From Verrucomicrobiota bacterium (lineage in GTDB: Bacteria > Verrucomicrobiota > Verrucomicrobiia > Opitutales > Seribacteraceae): a stretch of DNA of 9,191 nucleotides. A model generated the notes under the pieces. That model ran no database searches. It was not told the DNA's origin and worked only from the letters and a program-made list of their open reading frames with translations. How positions within the stretch are numbered: position 1 is the stretch's first letter; each line of letters opens with the position of its first letter. Positions 1 through 4,990 of this stretch are shown here, piece after piece. The stretch lies in contig JACNJI010000151.1 in assembly GCA_014382645.1 (NCBI GenBank), positions 1-9,191 on the forward strand, read 5' to 3'. Position numbers and translations under genes: made by a program.

Positions 1-97
1 TTTTATTTCACCCCGAAAAGAAAAAAAGAAAAAGACGGGTCCCAAGAGCAAAGCCGTCCCTCTCCACGTCGTCGTTGTTTTTTCTTTCTGTGGCCCA

Positions 98-130
98 AAA
101 CAGTATGTACAAATTCCGTACATACTGTTT
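98..130. repeat. Perfect 13-bp inverted repeat (stem-loop or operator-like dyad)
   Basis: AAACAGTATGTAC at 98-110 is followed, after a 7-base spacer, by its exact reverse complement at 118-130. The arms are AT-rich and there is no following T-run, so a classical intrinsic terminator is unlikely. It could be a protein-binding dyad, a recombination core site or an end of a lost mobile element. Nothing nearby decides between these. Confidence 0.6.
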
Positions 131-182
131 GATATGTTTGTGATATAGTTTGTACCCGCTGAATAGAGGGCGATGGCCCCCA

Positions 183-317
183 CTACCCCACAACCGCCAA
201 AACCGCCTGCTTCAACTCGTCACTTAGATCACCCCATCTTTCGACGATCTGCGACCCCATGCGACGATGAAAACGCCCTCTGCGCGCGTAGTAGCAGAGT
301 GCGCTAGACCCCGAGAC
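183..317 (-). pseudogene. Short open tail of an unrecognised minus-strand gene
   Basis: The minus strand is open from just after a TAG at 318-320 to a TAG at 183-185, about 44 codons. The last 25 residues start at an ATG (258-260) and contain IVERWGDLSDELKQAVLAVV. This looks like the short helical W..L....A.L..V tails that I associate with small proteins beside integrase-like genes in Planctomycetes and Verrucomicrobia. The resemblance is from memory and weak. No upstream domain is present, so at best this is the end of a decayed gene. Confidence 0.25.
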
Positions 318-375
318 CTACATGGTTCGCCTGCTCGCCAAGGGCGCTAACCCTCTAACCACAAGGGCTAGAGGC

Positions 376-531
376 CTAGCAAAGGAGGCGAGCGCACTCG
401 CGCAGTGCGTCTATTTCGTAAACTTGCTGTGGTGTCCAGCGATCAAAGGGATGATCGTGGCACTGAGCGCAGTCCTGCTCCGGATTAAGTCGAAAAATCG
501 ACTTCCGGTGGCAGGCTTTTCGGGTCTCAAG
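376..531 (-). pseudogene. Fragment of a DUF1549/PSD1-type cytochrome-like protein
   Basis: Reading the minus strand down to the TAG at 376-378 gives a peptide containing NPEQDCAQCHDHPFDRWTPQ. The C-A-Q-C-H at 457-471 is a c-type haem motif, and the block CAQCHDHPFDxWT followed by an aromatic stretch is characteristic of DUF1549 proteins, the large secreted 'planctomycete cytochrome' relatives that usually sit beside a DUF1501 gene. Only about 50 codons remain. The rest of DUF1549 and all of the DUF1553 domain are missing, and the frame closes soon after the motif. It abuts the repeat starting at 533, which may mark the break point. Seen: motif and stop. Inferred: remnant of a former full-length gene. 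Confidence 0.55.
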
Positions 532-532
532 T

Positions 533-650
533 GATACCCGAATGGTTAGTCTCTCAAGCTTTACTTCTGGACTTCCACCTTGATCGAATCCCAGTCGGCG
601 AAGTTGCTGTCGATCCCGACTATGCGGACGTTCTGGGTGCCGGATGTGGC
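533..650. repeat. Left copy of 117-118-bp direct repeat flanking the nucleotidyltransferase unit
   Basis: This block matches 1814-1930 in the same orientation. It covers the last 90 coding bases of the small gene family plus about 28 bases beyond the stop codon. In the coding part I count 6 differences in 90 bases; the sequence beyond the stop differs a little more. Similarity ends abruptly at 650/651 on one side and about 533 on the other. Confidence 0.85.
561..650 (-). pseudogene. Truncated 3' copy of the 53-aa small secreted/membrane protein gene
   Basis: The minus strand encodes ATSGTQNVRIVGIDSNFADW followed by DSIKVEVQK and a TAA at 561-563. It matches residues 25-53 of the intact small protein at 1841-2002 with three amino-acid changes (S to A, P to S, Q to E). 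The N-terminal start and membrane segment are absent: similarity stops at 650, where unrelated sequence leading into the nucleotidyltransferase gene begins. Half of the base differences are silent and the others conservative, so this copy seems to derive from a functioning paralogue rather than from a fresh duplication of its neighbour. Confidence 0.75.
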
Positions 651-696
651 GAATTTACGTTGAAATTAATAAATCGTCGTGCGATGGTATATTGAA

Positions 697-1239
697 ATGA
701 AAAGTTTGTCCAAACAGGAGGTTCTTGCATCCTTGGCGAGACTGGGGGAATTGGCGGAGGAACGCGAAATCGCCTTGGATCTTTGCGTGTATGGTGGATG
801 TGCGATGATGCTTGCCTTTGATCGACGAGCGATCACTCGAGACGTCGATGCCGTGTTTCACCCGACCGAAAAGGTTATCCCCCTTATCAAGCAAGTGGCG
901 TCCGAGCAGGGGTTGCCTGAGGACTGGTTGAATGACGACGTCCGCCAATTTCTCGCGACCAAGGAATCACTTCGCGAACTGCCGATCGATTTGCCGGGAG
1001 TGCGACTGACGGCGCCAACGGCGGGGTACCTTTTGGCGATGAAGGCCTTGGCTTGCCGAAGAGCCTTGCCCGGGTACAAGGGCGACGAGGAGGACCTTCG
1101 CTTTTTGATTCGGAAATTGGAAATATCCTCGATCAAGGATATCCAGAAACATATCGACAAATACTATCCGGATGATGCACCGAACGAATCGGGCAGGGCT
1201 TTGTTGAACCAGATAATCGAGGAGGAGAGCAAGGGATGA
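697..1239 (+). CDS. Minimal nucleotidyltransferase (AbiEii/DUF6036-like), putative toxin-type enzyme
   Basis: This 180-aa protein has the signature of small nucleotidyltransferase-fold enzymes: a glycine pair (VYGGCAMML, residues 31-39) followed by TRDVDAVF (47-54), whose D49 and D51 would bind metal. Further on, LLAMKALACR (112-121) and DEEDLRFL (130-137) match the helical part seen in AbiEii- and DUF6036-type proteins. Members of this broad group transfer nucleotides to RNA or protein targets and often act as toxins or abortive-infection factors; the target here is unknown. I prefer the ATG at 697; a GTG at 679 is possible but adds six residues with no motif. Its stop overlaps the next start by ATGA (1236-1239), so the two genes are probably translationally coupled. 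It lies between direct repeats. Confidence 0.75.
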   Translation: MKSLSKQEVLASLARLGELAEEREIALDLCVYGGCAMMLAFDRRAITRDVDAVFHPTEKVIPLIKQVASEQGLPEDWLNDDVRQFLATKESLRELPIDLPGVRLTAPTAGYLLAMKALACRRALPGYKGDEEDLRFLIRKLEISSIKDIQKHIDKYYPDDAPNESGRALLNQIIEEESKG

Positions 1240-1763
1240 GCTCGAGAGTGGAGAGACCGCAAACTATGCTGCAAGTGGCCGAGCAATCCGAAAGCCTTGA
1301 GGAATTCGGCTTTTTGCTTCGGGATTGGATACACTTCCTGACACGCGGAGACGTGAGCAATCGGCCGGCCTTTGTCAGGGCTATTGCCGAGGAACCGACC
1401 ATTCTGGCGAAGAAGTTCGAACAGGGGGAGGTGGCGGATGCTTATTTGGCCGCTTATGCGGAGTGGATCGCCGACCGTGTGCGGGTGGAACGCCCTGCAT
1501 GGGTCTTGGGTAAGAACCGTGTGCTGCAGGAGCCGTGGTTTGCAGATGAGGCCCGAGCCTCCTTGCTTGTATTGGCTCCTGCTTCGTTTCGCCAACGCGG
1601 AGTGTATACGGTGCCCGAGGAAGTGGCGCCCTTGCGCCGGGGGCGTCCCCGAGTGAGCGAAGACCGGAAGCGAGCGAAGGCGCGAGCGCGGGATCGTCGT
1701 TACCGAGAAAACATTCGGACGAAGCTGAGGAAGTTGAAAGAACTCGAAAGCAGGCTTGCCTAA
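1236..1763 (+). CDS. Conserved hypothetical partner of the nucleotidyltransferase, basic C-terminus
   Basis: The 175-aa product has an N-terminal helical domain with recognisable family signatures: LEEFGFLLRDWIHFL (21-35), AEEPTILAKKFEQGEVADAY (51-70), a PAWV...PWFAD segment (87-104) and SFRQRGVYT (117-125). I recall this pattern in proteins encoded next to DUF6036-type nucleotidyltransferases, but the family has no function I can name. Residues 132-175 form a different part: very rich in Arg and Lys, probably one long helix with spaced leucines, suited to binding nucleic acid or to coiled-coil pairing. A start overlapping the upstream stop (ATGA) supports a stoichiometric partner, such as an antitoxin or regulatory subunit. 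That role is inference. The usual order here would be toxin first, antitoxin second, which is reversed from many classical pairs. Confidence 0.7.
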   Translation: MSSRVERPQTMLQVAEQSESLEEFGFLLRDWIHFLTRGDVSNRPAFVRAIAEEPTILAKKFEQGEVADAYLAAYAEWIADRVRVERPAWVLGKNRVLQEPWFADEARASLLVLAPASFRQRGVYTVPEEVAPLRRGRPRVSEDRKRAKARARDRRYRENIRTKLRKLKELESRLA

Positions 1764-1771
1764 GATATTCC

Positions 1772-1791
1772 GTTCTCGACGCTCTGAGAAC
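1772..1791. other. Small hairpin after the nucleotidyltransferase unit
   Basis: GTTCTC (1772-1777) and GAGAAC (1786-1791) form a 6-bp perfect stem around an 8-base loop, nine bases after the stop of the partner gene. No T-run follows, so it is only a weak candidate for a terminator between two converging transcription units. Confidence 0.25.
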
Positions 1792-1813
1792 TTACTGCCT
1801 CTTGGCGTTTGGG

Positions 1814-1930
1814 GATAACCGAATGGTTAGTCTCCCGTCTTTACTTTTGGACTTGCACCTTGATGGGATCCCAGTCGGAGAAGTTGCTGTCGATGCCGAC
1901 TATGCGGACGTTCTGGGTGCCGGATGTGGC
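1814..1930. repeat. Right copy of 117-118-bp direct repeat
   Basis: This copy is the 3' part and downstream flank of the intact small gene. It is directly repeated at 533-650, so the two copies enclose the nucleotidyltransferase operon and about 50 bases on each side. Unlike the left copy, it is continuous with the rest of its gene. Confidence 0.85.
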
Positions 1931-2002
1931 GCCGATGGCGAGGAGGAGGGTGGTGGCGAGAAGGAATCCGATGAGGAGGCTCTTGAAGTCTATGGTTTTC
2001 AT
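1841..2002 (-). CDS. Small 53-aa secreted or single-pass membrane protein
   Basis: An ATG at 2000-2002 opens a 53-residue frame ending with TAA at 1841-1843. The sequence begins MKTIDFKSLLIGFLLATTLL and continues LAIGATSGTQ, one hydrophobic segment at about residues 9-25, and then a polar tail NVRIVGIDSNFSDWDPIKVQ plus VQK. The layout suggests a signal anchor or uncleaved signal peptide with the tail outside the membrane. Support for its being real comes from the truncated paralogue at 561-650, which keeps the frame and shows mainly silent or conservative changes. It starts 51 bases after the DUF1501 stop on the same strand, so the two are probably co-transcribed. I know no function for it. 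A GCAGG just before the ATG is at most a weak ribosome site. Confidence 0.7.
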   Translation of the reverse strand: MKTIDFKSLLIGFLLATTLLLAIGATSGTQNVRIVGIDSNFSDWDPIKVQVQK

Positions 2003-2053
2003 GCCTGCACTATCGCCGCCTAACCAGGAGCGGTCAAGTGGTTCGATTTCCGA

Positions 2054-3403
2054 CTAGAGCAATGCTTTGATCGGCTTTCCGGCAAAGAGAGGAAGGGGGC
2101 GACCGAGCTGGTCGTGGATCATGGTGCTTTCGGGCAATCCCATTGCGGAGTAAGCTGTGGCGAGAACGTCGCCGGGAGTGCAGCCGTCGTTCTTGGGGTA
2201 GGCGGCGTGTCCATCGGATTCTCCGTGGATTCGGCCGCCTTTGACCCCGCCTCCGGCCATGAGGACGCTGTAGCATTGAGGCCAATGGTCCCTGTGGTCG
2301 TTTGTCGGTGAACGGCCCATCTCGCCCATCCAGATGACGAGGGTGGTATCGAGTAAGCCGCGTTCGCGGAGGTCGATCAATAGGGAGGAGAGGGCGGAGT
2401 CGGTCTCCGGTAAATTCTTTTTTAGGGTGCCGTAGTTGTTGCTGTGTGTATCCCAACGGTCGTTGTTGATCCCGATGTTGTCGTTGATCATGACCGTTCG
2501 TACGCCGGATTCGACGAGGCGGCGGGCAAGAAGGTAACTCTGTCCGTATCGATTGCGTCCGTATCGGTCGCGTGATCGGTCGGGTTCGAGGTTCAGGTCG
2601 AAGGCTTGCTTGGCCTTGTCGGAACTAAGTAGGTGGTAGGCCTGCTCGTGAAAGGCGTTCAACGTTTTGGACTGGATCGACTCTCCCAGTTTGGCCAAGC
2701 GTTCCTCCAGGGAGGTTCTGAGCGACATCCGACCGTGTAAACGATTCATGTTGATGGAATCGTTTAGGGTAAGGTTTTTGATTTTGAATTCTTTTTGGGA
2801 AGGATCGCCTTCCACTAAAAAGGGGTCGTGAGATCCTCCGATGAAGCCCGCATGCTGCCCGGGTTGGATATTGCCAACGTCGTAGCACAGCTGTGGGGCA
2901 AGTACGTATGAGGGCAAGGTCTCCGGGGCGGGTCTGAACTGGCTCAATACCGAACCCAAGGCCGGATGGTGCGAAGGGGTGGGGGTGATGTTGAGCGTGG
3001 ATTTCGGTGGCTTGTGTCCGGTTAGGGCCCAGTAGGTTGCGGAGGGGTGCAGACCATCCGTATGCGATACGGTTCGGATTAGGGAAAAGTCTTTCGCCTG
3101 CTTGGCCAATTTCGGAAGCAACTCACAAATCTCCATGCCGGGAACTGCCGTCCGGATGGGGCGGAAAACCCCTCGGATATCAGCCGGCGCATCGGGCTTT
3201 AGGTCGAAGGTGTCCAACTGGCTGGGGCCTCCGCTGCAGAAAATAAGGATGCAGGATTTTTCCCGTTTGGGCGGGGCCTTGTCCGCAGCTTCAGCTTGCA
3301 GGATTTGCGGGAGCGTTAAACCGAGAGATCCGAAAGCCCCGACTTGTATGAAACGTCGGCGGCTCAATCGATCGGGTTGCAATGGATCTGATATGCTGAA
3401 CAT
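2054..3403 (-). CDS. DUF1501 family protein, Tat-exported, sulfatase-like fold
   Basis: The 449-aa product is a full-length DUF1501 protein. It starts with a twin-arginine signal (SRRRFIQVGAFGSLGLTLP, residues 14-32), indicating export in folded form. DUF1501 belongs to the alkaline phosphatase/sulfatase superfamily. Characteristic blocks are visible: FCSGGPSQLDTFDLKP (55-70), SHTDGLHPSATYWALTG (113-129), NDRWDTHSNN (314-323), VIWMGEMGRSP (356-366), and HRDHWPQCYSVLMAGGGVKG (370-389). The Asp and His residues in these blocks are the likely metal ligands. The substrate of the family is not established. In Planctomycetes and Verrucomicrobia it normally follows a large PSCyt1-containing gene; here none precedes it, and the upstream minus-strand space holds remnants and the methyltransferase instead. 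The small gene follows 51 bases downstream. Confidence 0.93.
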   Translation of the reverse strand: MFSISDPLQPDRLSRRRFIQVGAFGSLGLTLPQILQAEAADKAPPKREKSCILIFCSGGPSQLDTFDLKPDAPADIRGVFRPIRTAVPGMEICELLPKLAKQAKDFSLIRTVSHTDGLHPSATYWALTGHKPPKSTLNITPTPSHHPALGSVLSQFRPAPETLPSYVLAPQLCYDVGNIQPGQHAGFIGGSHDPFLVEGDPSQKEFKIKNLTLNDSINMNRLHGRMSLRTSLEERLAKLGESIQSKTLNAFHEQAYHLLSSDKAKQAFDLNLEPDRSRDRYGRNRYGQSYLLARRLVESGVRTVMINDNIGINNDRWDTHSNNYGTLKKNLPETDSALSSLLIDLRERGLLDTTLVIWMGEMGRSPTNDHRDHWPQCYSVLMAGGGVKGGRIHGESDGHAAYPKNDGCTPGDVLATAYSAMGLPESTMIHDQLGRPLPLFAGKPIKALL

Positions 3404-3466
3404 CGCTTGTCATCTAGTTGCGAGAGGTGACTATAGTCAAACTTCAAGCAGTACCTGAAGAACTTT

Positions 3467-3559
3467 TTATCTAGAAGGGTTTGGCTTTGGGAAGGTCCAT
3501 AGTGCGAGGTGTTCCCGATCCTTTACGAGGATGCCGCTTTTGAGTAGTTCGGGCGGGGG
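3467..3559 (-). pseudogene. Remnant of a PQQ-like beta-propeller C-terminus (left copy)
   Basis: The minus strand encodes PPPELLKSGILVKDREHLAL then WTFPKPNPSR and a TAA at 3467-3469. It matches the end of the intact propeller protein (APPVLLQRGILVKDREHLAL then WAF). The codon before the match is TAG (3560-3562) where the intact protein has Trp (TGG), which looks like a nonsense change. Nothing recognisable as propeller remains upstream of that. Positions 3505-3543 match 5784-5822 closely, and 3512-3534 is identical to 4928-4950. Confidence 0.7.
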
Positions 3560-3727
3560 CTAGGTTGACGTCTGCCTTGGTGATGGATTGGTTATGCCCA
3601 AGCTTGGTGCCGACTGAATTAAAGATGTCTTTTCGGGCGAGCTTTTACTCGACCATGAAATGAAAAGTCCGTCCGTTCCGAATGGTCCTACCGTTACTTC
3701 CTCGTCAAAGACGACTCGACTGCCCGC

Positions 3728-3751
3728 GCTCTCGAAATCTACGGTCTTCAA
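3728..3751 (-). pseudogene. Possible remnant of the small-gene start
   Basis: On the minus strand these 24 bases encode LKTVDFES, close to the MKTIDFKS that opens the intact small protein at 1841-2002, with 19 of 24 bases the same and most changes at third positions or transitions. Similarity does not extend into the membrane segment. The match is short, so chance cannot be excluded, but the presence of other fragments of the same gene families nearby makes a decayed copy plausible. Confidence 0.3.
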
Positions 3752-3836
3752 ATCGTCAAGGGGAAGGGGGTTGTTGCATTCGGTTTAATGCTCATATTGG
3801 GCTTTTGAAGTTAGAATAAATAGGTATGGATAAATT

Positions 3837-3856
3837 ATTAATCTCTGTTAATAGAG
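3837..3856. promoter_or_regulatory. Overlapping small palindromes in the methyltransferase leader
   Basis: ATTAA-N6-TTAAT (3837-3852) overlaps CTCT-N6-AGAG (3843-3856), ending seven bases before the methyltransferase ATG. The surrounding leader is AT-rich and could hold the promoter. Dyads at this position could allow autoregulation, as is known for some solitary methyltransferases, but the arms are short and this is only a candidate. Confidence 0.3.
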
Positions 3857-3862
3857 TCTGGA

Positions 3863-4723
3863 ATGGTGGGTGAAAGTATAAAGTTTATAGATCTTTTTGC
3901 GGGAATTGGTGGGTTTCATCTAGCATTGCATAACTTAGGAGCCGAGTGCGTTTTCGCTTCCGAGTGGGACAAGCATGCTCGCGTGACCTACGAACATAAT
4001 TTTAAGCAAAAATCTCCTGAACTATTCAAAAAGGGAAATTTTGTTGGAGACATCACGGAAATCGAAAAAAAGAACATTCCGGACTTTGATGTTCTTACTG
4101 CGGGCTTCCCATGCCAGCCTTTTAGCCAAGCAGGGTTCAAGAAGGGTTTTGTAGATACAAGGGGTACGCTTTTCTTCGACATTGCAGAGATTATTAAAAT
4201 AAAAAAGCCCAAGGCCTTTTTTTTGGAGAATGTCAGGCATATATATAAGCATGATGAAGGAAGGACTTTTTCCACGATCAAAAAGACCTTGACCCGGGAT
4301 CTCGGGTATTCCTTCCAGGAATTCATAGTTAAAGCTTCCGACCATGGGCTTCCCCAGCACAGGCCAAGGCTTTTCATGATTGGCTTTCGAGATAAAACTC
4401 TCTCCATCGATACACCAGAGAAGCAAGATCTGCTTTTTAAGATGTCGGACGTCATGAAGGGTGAAGTGGATCGAGACGTAGGATACACTTTACGAGTCGG
4501 TGGACGAGCTTCGGGTATCAATGATCGCAGGAATTGGGATTGTTACAGAGTGGATGGCAAGGTTAGGCAATTGAAAGCTGAAGAAGGAAAAATGATGCAG
4601 GGTTTTCCGACTACATTTGAGTTCCCCGTTTCGGAATCAAGCGCCATGAAACAACTCGGGAACAGTGTGGCAGTTGCTGCGGTAGAAGCCTACGCAAGGG
4701 AGATCATTAAAGTCATAAGCTAA
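3863..4723 (+). CDS. DNA (cytosine-5-)-methyltransferase, apparently orphan
   Basis: The 286-aa protein has the C5-methyltransferase motifs in normal order: I, FIDLFAGIGGFHLAL (8-22, SAM binding); IV, GFPCQPFSQAGF (81-92) with catalytic C84; VI, ENV (122-124); VIII, QHRPRLFMIGF (165-175); IX, around EEGKMMQGFP (240-249); X, QLGNSVAVAAV (264-274). It would transfer methyl groups from S-adenosylmethionine to C5 of cytosine in a short target. The target-recognition region is short (about residues 176-234) and contains TLRVGGRASGINDRRNWDCY; I cannot deduce the recognised site. Length is at the lower end for the family, yet nothing essential is missing. No endonuclease or mismatch-repair gene is adjacent. 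The gene is visibly more AT-rich than its neighbours and lies between propeller-tail repeats, suggesting transfer. Confidence 0.93.
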   Translation: MVGESIKFIDLFAGIGGFHLALHNLGAECVFASEWDKHARVTYEHNFKQKSPELFKKGNFVGDITEIEKKNIPDFDVLTAGFPCQPFSQAGFKKGFVDTRGTLFFDIAEIIKIKKPKAFFLENVRHIYKHDEGRTFSTIKKTLTRDLGYSFQEFIVKASDHGLPQHRPRLFMIGFRDKTLSIDTPEKQDLLFKMSDVMKGEVDRDVGYTLRVGGRASGINDRRNWDCYRVDGKVRQLKAEEGKMMQGFPTTFEFPVSESSAMKQLGNSVAVAAVEAYAREIIKVIS

Positions 4724-4927
4724 CTTGCTTCGAAGATTTTGGGGCTCTCTAATCACTTCAATTTCAGATGTCCCATCTTGACCTCTTCAGTTTGCTCGGA
4801 TGGCTTGAATGCTAAATCAGATCAAGGCCTACTATCTATGGATGTAATAGCCGTTAGCATCTTTTACTGTGGGGTGAACCCATTCTATATTTATTTTATG
4901 TTTAGCCCTGATATGCCTGATTTCTCT
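4724..4927. other. AT-rich spacer after the methyltransferase
   Basis: I find no convincing gene. The open frame beginning at 4739 on the plus strand lacks a ribosome site, shows no recognisable motif and runs across the propeller-tail remnant. The AT-rich composition continues from the methyltransferase and stops near 4928, where the repeat starts, so this spacer probably arrived with the gene. A restriction enzyme partner is not visible. Confidence 0.45.
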
Positions 4928-4975
4928 TTCCCGATCCTTTACGAGGATGCGGAATTGGAGCGGGATCGCGGGGAT
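4917..4975 (-). pseudogene. Second beta-propeller C-terminus remnant (right copy)
   Basis: On the minus strand IPLQFRILVKDRE matches the PVLLQRGILVKDRE region of the intact propeller protein, after which similarity is lost. Bases 4928-4950 are identical to 3512-3534 in the same orientation. The remnant lies about 40 bases downstream of the stop of the broken membrane gene and marks the right limit of the AT-rich island. Confidence 0.55.
4928..4950. repeat. 23-bp direct repeat, identical to 3512-3534; core repeated at 5795-5813
   Basis: The core CGATCCTTTACGAGGATGC occurs three times in the same orientation (3516-3534, 4932-4950, 5795-5813). Within it ATCCT and AGGAT form 5-bp inverted arms around TTACG. 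The outer two copies beside the methyltransferase share four more bases; the third copy lies inside the intact propeller gene, 26 bases before its stop. Confidence 0.8.
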
Positions 4976-4990
4976 TACCGTTCGTAAATG

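Larger units (their letters stand above)
1..560. other. Gene-poor remnant region at left edge
   Basis: I see no intact gene here. What can be recognised is a perfect 13-bp inverted repeat near position 114, a minus-strand open tail at 183-317, and a minus-strand fragment with a haem-binding CxxCH motif at about 376-531. Two plausible-looking open frames, one on each strand, are better explained by these remnants. The stretch appears to be a graveyard of minus-strand genes lying between the window edge and the nucleotidyltransferase unit. The basis is direct reading of all frames; the interpretation as decay is inference. Confidence 0.5.
3404..3862. other. Gene-free interval with remnants, upstream of DUF1501 and of the methyltransferase
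   Basis: No intact gene is visible. The interval holds a beta-propeller tail remnant (3467-3559), a possible small-gene head remnant (3728-3751), and, from about 3780 on, distinctly AT-rich sequence that serves as the methyltransferase leader. A TATAGT at about 3432-3437 on the minus strand could be part of the DUF1501 promoter, but no good -35 partner is evident. Confidence 0.45.

Noticed and set aside
8..193. 61-codon minus-strand frame at the left edge
   Set aside because: It runs through the inverted repeat and a low-complexity A/G-rich stretch and has no family resemblance.
487..504. Hairpin AAGTCGA-N4-TCGACTT as a terminator
   Set aside because: It lies within the decayed cytochrome fragment, is not followed by a T-run, and does not end any visible gene.
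322..534. 70-codon plus-strand frame
   Set aside because: The opposite strand contains the CAQCHDHPF block of DUF1549-type proteins, a far better explanation for the open frame.
3560..3751. 63-codon minus-strand frame as an intact gene
   Set aside because: It starts with TTG, has no motif after the first eight residues, and is in frame with the propeller remnant beyond its stop; more likely decayed sequence.
3988..4521. 177-codon minus-strand frame inside the methyltransferase
   Set aside because: The plus strand carries all cytosine methyltransferase motifs through this region, so the antisense frame is a by-product.
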